A stretch of 64,000 nt of DNA from Mogibacterium sp. (lineage in GTDB: Bacteria; Bacillota; Clostridia; Peptostreptococcales; Anaerovoracaceae): NCBI GenBank assembly GCA_017434025.1, contig JAFRGC010000016.1:1-64000 (forward strand). Direction: 5' to 3'. The notes beneath the pieces were generated by a model, which was not told where the DNA came from, did no database searches, and saw nothing but the letters and a program-made list of their open reading frames with translations. Position numbers and translations under genes: made by a program. Shown here one piece after another: positions 33,901 through 40,767 of the stretch; the stretch's first letter is position 1, and every line of letters begins with the position of its first letter.

Positions 33901-34192
33901 AAACATCATGGACCGCTCTGCCGAAAGCTCCGGTCGTGTCCATTATGACAGTAAAAACCAGGAACAGTCCGACTGCGAAGAGTGTGATGCTCCAGATCAC
34001 GTCGACATTGCGCCTGTCCTTATCATAATCAGCCTGCATGCGGTCTATGCGTGCCTGCTTGATCTGCTCAGGAGTTCCGGCCTGTGTAGTCTTAGACTTA
34101 GCAGTGCCGGATCCGTTGGCATTAGTCTTCGGTTTATTCTTACTCCCGGGTGGTCTTCCCGGGCCTCTCTTGGTCTGTGTTGTGTTAGCCAT
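30971..34192 (-). CDS. ftsK: DNA translocase FtsK/SpoIIIE
   Basis: The 1073-residue protein starts with a Lys/Pro-rich cytosolic tail and four membrane helices (about 60-215). A long low-complexity linker follows (about 220-560, Ala/Ser/Asp/Gly-rich). The motor has Walker A GATGSGKSVCIN and Walker B VVIIIDELADLMM, and the C-terminal gamma winged helix reads RRFRIGYNRAARIIDEIEEKG. An acidic Glu/Pro-rich extension of about 70 residues after the gamma domain (PAEEPEQEPESEEPASEPE) is unusual. It pumps chromosomal DNA during division. ATG at 34192 is used, with CAGGAG upstream. Confidence 0.96.
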   Translation of the reverse strand: MANTTQTKRGPGRPPGSKNKPKTNANGSGTAKSKTTQAGTPEQIKQARIDRMQADYDKDRRNVDVIWSITLFAVGLFLVFTVIMDTTGAFGRAVHDVCMGLFGIIAYAIPFLVILFGILLLARKMQHISGRTIFFSILIIVNLCILNSYRFIDENALAYGFRDIAQYYLNGVSGIDGGMIGMELGSLLVKFFGMPGLLIIAGTVLLISVFLVANSPISRFFDNMAKKIERRRIMSEMNEAEKAKVQMAVAKTATPGADPKTGIAASSVSRSGRDEVISEPAPARSIWKSILNGIAKDEPAEEIPSQTEQYRAAKGEVAARVKEPTPTGIDNSTLPEQKDNSVMDLINRDTLFGRLARKITGGDKKEGMSRTLDVADFRYDDADDGDYGYPGRKIRTDSEDTKETAQKIVNKQYGLGDPDEVGHSGSYGLMGNGGSGRGKGLSSVGAASGNAAAAGVAIRNEERRSRNTAKPAAEEKKSSGSTAKAPAAAAKPEPVKNAADGQRTLEDAALADSFNTPADDTSYVLPPVSLLRKPTGSRQMMSDYQLEEKADLLEQTLRDFGVDARVLTVTQGASVTRYEVQPATGVKVSSITRLADDIALNLRAKTIRIEAPIPGKAAVGIEVENDKPSPVLVRELIDSEEFMKSKSKITFVVGKDISGNNIVADLKEMPHLLIAGATGSGKSVCINTIITSFLYKAKPSELKLIMIDPKVVELANYNGIPHMLTPVVTDARKASRALAIAVEEMDKRYELFAKEGVKDLESYNELMRANHEYASCKPQVVIIIDELADLMMAAPSEVENSICRLAQKARAAGMHLIVATQRPSVDVVTGLIKANIPSRIAFSVASQFDSRTILDMAGAEKLLGKGDMLFSPVGSNKPYRVQGPYISDAETEKIIKFVKKEGGGPVYDEELRNAIDNADKKGGSEPQDELTDDAIAFILKSKQASVSMLQRRFRIGYNRAARIIDEIEEKGIIGPSDGSRPRQVLITEDEYYGGGPAEEPEQEPESEEPASEPEYETIADSPILIAEDAIKEQKKADKEAQAAPSGNSAVDYFNSLPESVRRQILDPDHHYND

Positions 34193-34233
34193 CAAAAATG
34201 CTCCTGTTCACATATGATGTATTAAACCAATTT

Positions 34234-34261
34234 ATTATACTACAATATATTGATTTTGTAA
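34234..34261 (-). promoter_or_regulatory. promoter of ftsK-rimO-pgsA-cinA
   Basis: TTACAA (34256-34261) and TATAAT (34234-34239) on the minus strand are separated by 16 bases, about 40 bases before ftsK. Confidence 0.65.
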
Positions 34262-34272
34262 CGTTTTTTAAC

Positions 34273-34303
34273 ATAAAAAACAGTGCAAGCATGAAGCTTG
34301 CAC
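34273..34303 (-). terminator. rho-independent terminator after rpmF
   Basis: The stem GTGCAAGC/GCTTGCAC with a 5-base loop is followed by TGTTTTTTATG on the minus strand, 28 bases after the rpmF stop. Confidence 0.88.
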
Positions 34304-34331
34304 CCTTCCATCAATAGTTATCTTGTAATTA

Positions 34332-34511
34332 CTATTCAGCGTTTACAACATCCTTGCCGTCGTAGTAACCGCAGTTAGGACATACTCTGTGTGGAAGCTT
34401 TGGCTCATGGCACTGAGGACAGATCGAAAGTCCGGTAATGCTCTTCTTCATGTTAGCAGCTTTCCTGCCGCTGGTCTTAGCCTGTGATGTTTTCCTCTTA
34501 GGTACTGCCAC
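34332..34511 (-). CDS. rpmF: 50S ribosomal protein L32
   Basis: The 59-residue protein begins [11 protein letters not shown] after the initiator and holds the zinc-ribbon Cys pairs CPQC and CPNC, so it is the zinc-binding form. A GTG start at 34511 is preferred: AAGGAGG lies 8 bases upstream, whereas the GTG 9 bases earlier abuts that site. The DUF177/YceD gene often found before rpmF is absent. Confidence 0.95.
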   Translation of the reverse strand: MAVPKRKTSQAKTSGRKAANMKKSITGLSICPQCHEPKLPHRVCPNCGYYDGKDVVNAE

Positions 34512-34588
34512 TGTCGACACCTCCTTATATATAAAATTCTGATTATCAGCAAATTCATAATGCGAACAAACTGCCGTCGCACCCGCTT

Positions 34589-34617
34589 ATTATATTCATC
34601 GGTTTCAACGTTGTCAA
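34589..34617 (-). promoter_or_regulatory. consensus sigma-A promoter of rpmF
   Basis: TTGACA (34612-34617), a 17-base spacer and TATAAT (34589-34594) on the minus strand form a full consensus promoter about 75 bases before the L32 start. Confidence 0.88.
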
Positions 34618-34647
34618 CGATTTTTCGGATTTTCTCTGTTGTTCGCC

Positions 34648-34678
34648 AAAAATCGAGGGACTGCACTAGCAGTCCCTC
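34648..34678 (-). terminator. rho-independent terminator of tRNA-Pro
   Basis: The perfect 10-bp stem GAGGGACTGC/GCAGTCCCTC with a 4-base loop is followed by GATTTTTGG on the minus strand, directly after the tRNA 3' end. Confidence 0.88.
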
Positions 34679-34681
34679 TGT

Positions 34682-34758
34682 TGGTCGGGGTGACGAGATT
34701 TGAACACGCGACCTCTTCGTCCCGAACGAAGCGCTCTACCAAGCTGAGCCACACCCCG
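34682..34758 (-). tRNA. tRNA-Pro (anticodon CGG)
   Basis: The 77-base cloverleaf on the minus strand starts CGGGGTG and ends CACCCCG-A-CCA, so CCA is encoded. The anticodon arm CTTCG-TTCGGGA-CGAAG gives anticodon CGG (proline, codon CCG). The T-arm contains GTTCAAATC. It is a single-gene unit with its own promoter and terminator. Confidence 0.95.
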
Positions 34759-34770
34759 GCGTGCATTAAT

Positions 34771-34799
34771 AAAATAACGCAATTGAATTATTATTTCAA
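34771..34799 (-). promoter_or_regulatory. promoter of tRNA-Pro
   Basis: TTGAAA (34794-34799), a 17-base spacer and TATTTT (34771-34776) lie on the minus strand, about 12 bases before the mature tRNA. Confidence 0.55.
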
Positions 34800-34859
34800 C
34801 CCCTAAATTGTATTTATTATTATAATTACCGTTATTTATTTAATGAATAATGCCCGAAA

Positions 34860-36083
34860 TCATTCCGGATATACAGGTCTTATCCTATGGTCGCTGTGGC
34901 CGGCAATGCTCCTGCCCATGATCAGATTGTATATGTCTGCGGCATGTACATCCAGTTCCAGTGATCTCACTGCAGATCCGGAAAGCAGATCCTTCTCCTT
35001 ATTGATATTGGTTATGACAGGAAGCGATGCGAGTTCCTGATTTCTGATCTCGCTCAGCAGTGCCCTGCCGGTATCGTTGAATCCAAGTACGCGGATATAT
35101 CCCGGACAAGCACTGTATGAGCTTCCATCAGCACAATACGCAGACCTTGTGATCCCGAGGAGGATCTGCATGAGCAGTCTGGAGATCCTGGTATATGTGT
35201 ATCTTCTGGATTTGGCTCTTGAGATCAGATCATCCAGCGACTCCGCTTCTCTGATATTGGAATGGAGAAGATTTCCAAGTCCTTCCCCGCCCGACGGGCA
35301 GTCATCAATGTATTCAGGGGATGATGAAATTACCGCATATCTGACCAGATCGAACAGCCTTCTTTCGCGTTCTGTGATATCTGCAGTTCCGAGCGCTCTG
35401 ACAGCAGTGTCAACGTGCTCCGGAACATATCCGGAGACATCTCCGCCTGCACTCATGATGTTCCTTATCCCGGAAGCACTCTGGTATTGCGCATTATCTG
35501 TAACATCCTGTCCATATGATGCTCCGAGCCTCCTGATAGCAACAGGAGCGGCATTCTTCATCTGCCTGATGTATTCCACCGCTAGGATATCATTCGGTCT
35601 TTCGAGCAGTTTGACTGCGTCACTGCTGCCACCAAGCAGCTCGAAAGCTTTCGCCCGGGCAGCAGGATAACTGAATCCATTTCTGCCCAGAGCCCTGATC
35701 TGCTCCTCCAACCGTGTGCTCTCAGCATTGAGGAATTCTGCCGTGTTCCTGAGCAGTTCGAGATCTCCCGACTCGCTGCCGAAAGCAATATGGCTGACCG
35801 TTCCCAGTGATTCCAGCAGACTTACACCGGCAGACGCATATTGACCTGCATTTCCGAGGCAGTGCAAAACAGGGATCTCGATGACGAGATCCGCACCGCT
35901 GCGTAAAGCGTGTTCCGCCCTCTCCCATTTATCGAAAACAGCCGGTGCCCCGCGCTGCACGAAATCTCCGCTCATGGCAACGACTACCGCATCGCATCCA
36001 GTCGTTTTGCGCGCCTGTGCGATGTGATATTCATGGCCTTTATGCAGTGGATTGTATTCAGCTATGATGCCTGCTGCTCTCAT
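34860..36083 (-). CDS. tmcAL: tRNA(Met) cytidine acetate ligase TmcAL (YlbM family)
   Basis: The 407-residue protein begins MRAAGIIAEYNPLHKGHEYH, the nucleotidyltransferase HxGH motif of TmcAL, and continues VVAMSGDFVQRGAPAVFDKWERA. The family uses acetate and ATP to acetylate C34 of elongator tRNA-Met. The start at 36083 is chosen because homology begins there and GGAAGG lies upstream. It is probably the last gene of its transcript before the tRNA. Confidence 0.92.
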   Translation of the reverse strand: MRAAGIIAEYNPLHKGHEYHIAQARKTTGCDAVVVAMSGDFVQRGAPAVFDKWERAEHALRSGADLVIEIPVLHCLGNAGQYASAGVSLLESLGTVSHIAFGSESGDLELLRNTAEFLNAESTRLEEQIRALGRNGFSYPAARAKAFELLGGSSDAVKLLERPNDILAVEYIRQMKNAAPVAIRRLGASYGQDVTDNAQYQSASGIRNIMSAGGDVSGYVPEHVDTAVRALGTADITERERRLFDLVRYAVISSSPEYIDDCPSGGEGLGNLLHSNIREAESLDDLISRAKSRRYTYTRISRLLMQILLGITRSAYCADGSSYSACPGYIRVLGFNDTGRALLSEIRNQELASLPVITNINKEKDLLSGSAVRSLELDVHAADIYNLIMGRSIAGHSDHRIRPVYPE

Positions 36084-36103
36084 GAAATGATGCCTTCCGT
36101 TTA

Positions 36104-36131
36104 GCAAAAGCGGAGCCCGTAAAGGCTCCGC
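36104..36131 (-). terminator. rho-independent terminator
   Basis: The stem GCGGAGCC/GGCTCCGC with a 6-base loop is followed by TTTTGC on the minus strand, 31 bases after the stop of the coiled-coil protein gene and upstream of tmcAL. Confidence 0.8.
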
Positions 36132-36161
36132 GGCAGATCCGTAATGAAGCAGTGATCCCTG

Positions 36162-36737
36162 CTATTCTTCAGTAGGTTCCGCAACAGGTGCTGCAGGATC
36201 TTCACCGAGCTGAACTCTCTCAGCCAGAGTCTTCATCTCCTGACGGTTCTGATTCACTCTTGCGTTGATGTTATTGAGCATTTCAGCAAAGTACTCTGTC
36301 ATCGGCTGGATATACTGGTTGCCAACGCTGGCGATATCCGTCTGCATATCATAGAGAAGCTGATCAATATACTCATAAGATCTGTACTTCATGTAATTTG
36401 CATGATTCTCAGCTTCCTTCATAACAGCATCCGCTCTCTTCTGAGCATCCTTATAGATGCTGTTATTGTTGACAAGATACTCTACCTGGCCCTTAGCCTC
36501 ATTGATCATCCTGTTGTATTCTCTCTTGGCATCATTGATGATACGGTCTTTCTCCTGACCCAGCCATCTAGCCTGCTGGATGTCTCTAGGCAGATTGATT
36601 CTCATATCTTCTATGATCTTCTGAGCTACATCAAGATCAATGATACCCTTCTCTGAGAAAGGCATCCTGCCCGAAGAAGCGATGAGTTCTTCCAGTTCAT
36701 CGAGAAGCGAGATAATTTTGATGCTGTCATCGTTCAT
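36162..36737 (-). CDS. conserved coiled-coil protein of unknown function
   Basis: The 191-residue, almost fully helical protein has a long charged coiled coil (about 50-110; REYNRMINEAKGQVEYLV and AQKRADAVMKEAENHANYMK). A second helical part and an Ala/Pro/Glu-rich tail follow. The helix spacing recalls the stalk-like, ATPase-E or DivIVA-type proteins found next to coaD in Clostridia. There is no membrane segment. Its start overlaps the coaD stop by 4 bases. A cell-division or envelope role is possible but unproven. Confidence 0.75.
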   Translation of the reverse strand: MNDDSIKIISLLDELEELIASSGRMPFSEKGIIDLDVAQKIIEDMRINLPRDIQQARWLGQEKDRIINDAKREYNRMINEAKGQVEYLVNNNSIYKDAQKRADAVMKEAENHANYMKYRSYEYIDQLLYDMQTDIASVGNQYIQPMTEYFAEMLNNINARVNQNRQEMKTLAERVQLGEDPAAPVAEPTEE

Positions 36738-37234
36738 TGTTGTTCCTCCTGCGATATCTTATCGCGTATCTTCTTAATTACATATTCCGGGACCAGTCCT
36801 TCCACACTGCCGCCCAGAGAAGCAACTTCCTTGACCAGGCTGGAACTTACGAAAGAATACTGAGGATCGGTCATGAGAAAGACTGTCTCAGTATCGCCCG
36901 TAAAGAGCCTTGCATTCATATGCGCCATCTGGAGTTCACTCTCAAAATCGGCGGTAGATCTGAGTCCGCGGATATATGCAGAATATCCATTAGCATTAAC
37001 GTGATCAGCCAGCAGCCCGTCATCCAGTTTAATGACATTGACATTCGGGATGTGGCTGGTGACCCTCTTAACGATCTCCATACGCTCATCTGTTGTGAAC
37101 ATACCGTGCTTGCTGTAATTGACTGCTACAGCAACTGTAAGAGAATCAAATATTCTGGCAGCTCTCTCAATGATATTGAGATGTCCATTGGTGATAGGAT
37201 CGAATGATCCGGCATAAAGAGCTTTTCTTTCCAT
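36734..37234 (-). CDS. coaD: phosphopantetheine adenylyltransferase
   Basis: The 166-residue enzyme has the family pattern: KALYAGSFDPITNGHLNIIERA (T/HxGH), YIRGLRSTADFESELQMA and SSSLVKEVASLGG. It carries out the fourth step of CoA synthesis. It is of normal length. It follows rsmD with a 60-base gap, as in many Firmicutes. Confidence 0.97.
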   Translation of the reverse strand: MERKALYAGSFDPITNGHLNIIERAARIFDSLTVAVAVNYSKHGMFTTDERMEIVKRVTSHIPNVNVIKLDDGLLADHVNANGYSAYIRGLRSTADFESELQMAHMNARLFTGDTETVFLMTDPQYSFVSSSLVKEVASLGGSVEGLVPEYVIKKIRDKISQEEQQ

Positions 37235-37294
37235 ATCAGTATTCGTCCTTACTAAAATAAAATTGTAGCAAAATTACAGATCAATCGCAATAAG

Positions 37295-37834
37295 TCACTG
37301 ATAAATGTAGAGATCCACACCGATCGTTCCGTATTTTCTCTCTTTGATCCGGTGAAGGTTCCCGTACGTTTCAGATAATTTATTATCGTACAGATGCTCC
37401 GCAACTACGATGCTGCCTGCATCCAGCACTCCGGCCTCCTGCAGCATCATCATAGCATCCTCGTAATATCCTACGAACTCGTACGGTGGATCCAGTATAA
37501 CGGCGTCCAGTTTCTCATCGATCCTGAAGATACACGTCTTGTAATCACAGTTGAATGCCCGAGCCTTATCTTCCGCTCTGCAAGCACTGATATTGTTCAT
37601 CAGGACCCTGAAATTCTGTCTGTTGATCTCGCAGAAATAGCATCTGTCAGCTCCTCTTGACAGTGCTTCAAGGCCCATAGCTCCGCTCCCGCTGAACAGA
37701 TCAAGGAAGACTCCTCCGGGAACCCATAATCTGATCATGCTGAAGATCGCCTCTCTGACCTTCTCAGTCGTCGGCCTGATCCCATGTGGTATCTCAATAT
37801 TCCTGTATTTGTACTCTCCCGATGTGATCTTCAA
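37295..37834 (-). CDS. rsmD: 16S rRNA (guanine966-N2)-methyltransferase RsmD
   Basis: The 179-residue SAM-dependent enzyme has FLDLFSGSGAMGLEALSRGA (SAM site) and the catalytic ILDPPY. It starts with a TTG codon at 37834; the alternative downstream ATGs would remove the conserved start. AGGACATCAAGG supports this start. Confidence 0.95.
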   Translation of the reverse strand: MKITSGEYKYRNIEIPHGIRPTTEKVREAIFSMIRLWVPGGVFLDLFSGSGAMGLEALSRGADRCYFCEINRQNFRVLMNNISACRAEDKARAFNCDYKTCIFRIDEKLDAVILDPPYEFVGYYEDAMMMLQEAGVLDAGSIVVAEHLYDNKLSETYGNLHRIKERKYGTIGVDLYIYQ

Positions 37835-37855
37835 ACCTTGATGTCCTTTCTATTA

Positions 37856-39895
37856 CTATATTATATCTGAATTGTCTGCGCCTGCTGAATGCTCCATATA
37901 ATCTTCTACATACGACAGGTCGGTGTCCGCAGGATCTGCCATGATGGCATCCGCATCCTCGACAGCCGCCTCAAGTATGTCAGTATATCTGCAAAGCGTC
38001 AGAATGTCTCTGCTGTAATTGCCCGACTGCATCGTACCCATGATATCGCCCGGCCCTCTCAGCCTGTAATCGACTTCACTGATCTCAAATCCGTCGCTTA
38101 TCTCAGCCATCGCCTTGGCTCTGGCAACAGCCGTCTCGGACTTGCTGTAGTTGATCAGATAGCAGTAGGACTGTTTATTGCTCCTTCCGACTCTGCCTCT
38201 CAGCTGATGCAGCTGCGCAAGGCCAAATCTCTCGGAGTTCTCGATCACTATGATCGTTGCGTCAGGCACATCGATCCCGACCTCTATGACCACGGTCGCC
38301 ACCAGTATCCTGATCTTTCCCGCGGCAAAGTCCGTCATGATCGATTCTTTCTCTTCCTTGGCGAGTCTTCCGTGAAGAAGAGCCGCTTCGCAGCCACGAA
38401 ATCGCTTGCAGACCTCGTCATACAGTTTGGTCACTGAGGACAGGTCCTCGTCCTCACTGTCAATGCTCGGAGCAATAATGAATGCGAGATTGCCGGCTTC
38501 CAGTTCTTTCTTTACAGCAGCATAGGCTCTTTCCCGGCTGTCCGGATCCATAGCTCTCGTGATCACCTGTTTTCGTTCAGACGGCCTGGATCTTATGATG
38601 CTGAAATCCATGTCTCCGAATACAGTAGCGGCCAAAGTCCTCGGAATAGGAGTTGCTGACATGACACACACATTCACGCCTCTTCCCTTGCGCGCGAGGA
38701 GTTTGCGCTGATTGACACCGAATCTGTGCTGTTCGTCAGTGATTACCAATGCAAGTTCACTGAACAGTACGTCGTTCTGAATGATCGCATGAGTTCCGAT
38801 CACAACATCGGTACTTCCGTCTGCTATCTTCGCAAGGATCTCGCGGCGTTCTGCAGCTTTCATGCCGCTTACAAGCAACGCTGTGCTGATCCCATACTTG
38901 CCGAGATCGGCTGTCAGTCTCTCATAATGCTGCCTTGCCAGGATCTCTGTCGGTGCCATAAGAGCCGATTGCAGGCCTGAAACAGCACATTTATAGATTG
39001 CTGCTTCGGCAACTACGGTCTTGCCGCATCCAACATCTCCCTGAATAAGTCTGTTCATCGGTCTCGTCATCACCAGATCACGCTCAATGTCCGCAATGCA
39101 TTGCTTCTGACCTTCCGTCAAAGTGAACGGAAGACCAGCAATGAACTCATCGACCGGAGCATCAGGAACTGAAGCATCTTCGCTGGCCGTATCCAGTTTG
39201 TTCCTGCTGATCCTTACAGCCAGCTGATACCTCAGCAGCTGTTCATATATGATCCTGTATCTGGCAGCCTTATAATGCTTCTCACTCTCCGGATAATGGA
39301 TGTTGTGATACGCAAACTCTCTGCTGCAGAGTCTCCTTCGTCTGGAGATATCACTTCCGATCCAGTCATTACCGAAGTCAGTCGACTCAAGCGCGATATT
39401 GATCAACTTGCCGAGATTGCTGCTCGTGACACCCTGTATCGTCCTGTAAACCGGTACGATACCTCTGATATCCCGGTCACTTCCGATCAGTGTCATCTCG
39501 GGATTGGTCCAGACCTTCATGCCATTGCGGAATCTCATCCTGCCGAACAGTACGTATCTGTTACCGACCGTGAGACTCTTACGCAGGTATGGCATATTGA
39601 AAAATGCCGCTCCGAAGACCATCGATTCATCTCTCAGCGTGCATTCCACGATCGTCCTGTGACCGGACAGAGGCCGGACCTGCATGCGCACGAGCTCTCC
39701 GGCAACCAGTGTGTCTCTGTCATCTGTGGCCTGGATCGCAGGAATGATATTTCTTCTGTCTTTGTACTTGACAGGATAATGGTCCAAGAGATCCTCGACA
39801 GTACAAATACCGGCGGCTGCCAGCTGCTGCTGTTTCTTGCCGCCAATACCTCTGATCCTTGATACATCATCATTAAGGTACAGCATCTCAGACAT
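37856..39895 (-). CDS. recG: ATP-dependent DNA helicase RecG
   Basis: The 679-residue protein has the RecG order: N-terminal wedge/OB domain (GIGGKKQQQLAAAGI start; DHYPVKYKDRR), helicase motif I GDVGCGKTVVAEAA, motif II DEQHRFGV and motif VI QLRGRVGRS. It remodels stalled forks. The start at 39895 overlaps the Asp23-family gene by 8 bases. The DAK-domain kinase gene often found before recG is absent. Confidence 0.95.
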   Translation of the reverse strand: MSEMLYLNDDVSRIRGIGGKKQQQLAAAGICTVEDLLDHYPVKYKDRRNIIPAIQATDDRDTLVAGELVRMQVRPLSGHRTIVECTLRDESMVFGAAFFNMPYLRKSLTVGNRYVLFGRMRFRNGMKVWTNPEMTLIGSDRDIRGIVPVYRTIQGVTSSNLGKLINIALESTDFGNDWIGSDISRRRRLCSREFAYHNIHYPESEKHYKAARYRIIYEQLLRYQLAVRISRNKLDTASEDASVPDAPVDEFIAGLPFTLTEGQKQCIADIERDLVMTRPMNRLIQGDVGCGKTVVAEAAIYKCAVSGLQSALMAPTEILARQHYERLTADLGKYGISTALLVSGMKAAERREILAKIADGSTDVVIGTHAIIQNDVLFSELALVITDEQHRFGVNQRKLLARKGRGVNVCVMSATPIPRTLAATVFGDMDFSIIRSRPSERKQVITRAMDPDSRERAYAAVKKELEAGNLAFIIAPSIDSEDEDLSSVTKLYDEVCKRFRGCEAALLHGRLAKEEKESIMTDFAAGKIRILVATVVIEVGIDVPDATIIVIENSERFGLAQLHQLRGRVGRSNKQSYCYLINYSKSETAVARAKAMAEISDGFEISEVDYRLRGPGDIMGTMQSGNYSRDILTLCRYTDILEAAVEDADAIMADPADTDLSYVEDYMEHSAGADNSDII

Positions 39896-40289
39896 TCTTA
39901 CGCACGACCTCAATGCTTCTCTTGACGAGCTGGTCAGACATCACGCCTCTTACATGAAGGGATATTTTCCCCGGCTTCTTCAGTCTGAGCATCTCAAAAT
40001 CATTCTCGACGCGGCTGAATATCTCATCGGCTATATCAGTGATATTGATCCCGAACATCGTGATAACGAATATCTTGACCTTGACGTCCTGTCTCTTTTC
40101 CTGAACTTCAAGCGCATCGAAATAATCAGGATCGATCAGTTTGGAAGATTTCTCTTTGATGATCTTGCCCTTCTTATTGCACAGTAACACTGTATCAGAC
40201 ATCTCAAGAAGGTCACCGATTATCATTCTCTCCAGCACGCCTTTATTGACAGCTATTGCGCCGTGATCATTTCTGAGTATTACTGACAT
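39888..40289 (-). CDS. Asp23/Gls24-family (DUF322) protein
   Basis: The 133-residue protein begins SVILRNDHGAIAVNKGVLERMI. Its pattern, with an initial DHG-I-I/V strand and an alternating alpha/beta core, fits the Asp23/Gls24 family, though the middle is divergent (NKKGKIIKEKSSKLIDP). Members are envelope-associated or stress-related. The position between rpmB and recG is the usual one for this family. GACAGGAG precedes the ATG. Confidence 0.75.
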   Translation of the reverse strand: MSVILRNDHGAIAVNKGVLERMIIGDLLEMSDTVLLCNKKGKIIKEKSSKLIDPDYFDALEVQEKRQDVKVKIFVITMFGINITDIADEIFSRVENDFEMLRLKKPGKISLHVRGVMSDQLVKRSIEVVRKNV

Positions 40290-40349
40290 GATCTTCTCCT
40301 GTCGCGTTTGTCATAATTATTGAAATAAGTATACATTTTTCCGGACAAA

Positions 40350-40379
40350 ACAAAAAGCCTTAAGCCTGACGCTTAAGAC
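40350..40379 (-). terminator. rho-independent terminator after rpmB
   Basis: The stem GTCTTAAGC/GCTTAAGGC with a 5-base loop is followed by TTTTTGTTTTG on the minus strand, 19 bases after the rpmB stop. Confidence 0.85.
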
Positions 40380-40398
40380 CTCCGCTTGTAATATGCTA

Positions 40399-40590
40399 TC
40401 AGACGGCACGGTTGACCTTGCCCGATCTGAGGCAGCTAGTGCATACAGATGCTTTTCTTACTCTGCCGTTATCATTGATCCTGACGGTCTGGATGTTAGC
40501 GTTCCATTTTCTTCTTGTATGGATATTAGAGTGAGAAACTGCGTTTCCTGAAGTCTGACCCTTGCCGCATACTTCACATTTCCTGGACAT
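40399..40590 (-). CDS. rpmB: 50S ribosomal protein L28
   Basis: The 63-residue protein is of normal length, with CEVCGKGQTSGNAVSHSN at the start and CTSCLRSGKVNR near the end. Two CxxC pairs make it the zinc-binding form. The start at 40590 has GGAGG 8 bases upstream. Confidence 0.96.
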   Translation of the reverse strand: MSRKCEVCGKGQTSGNAVSHSNIHTRRKWNANIQTVRINDNGRVRKASVCTSCLRSGKVNRAV

Positions 40591-40644
40591 TTGCCGCACC
40601 TCCTTTGTAGTTTATTTATATGCGCATTTTTCACACGCTCGAAT

Positions 40645-40674
40645 AGTGTAACACAACGAGCAAGCAAAATGCAA
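40645..40674 (-). promoter_or_regulatory. promoter of rpmB
   Basis: TTGCAT (40669-40674), an 18-base spacer and TACACT (40645-40650) lie on the minus strand. A TATAAT box on the plus strand (40725-40730) serves the divergent gene. Confidence 0.6.
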
Positions 40675-40767
40675 GGACTTTTTTTGATGGTTTCCGAGTT
40701 CTTCATTCCGACACATTAGCGTTGTATAATATCTTGTATTTTTATGTGGAAAGAAGATGGTATCACT

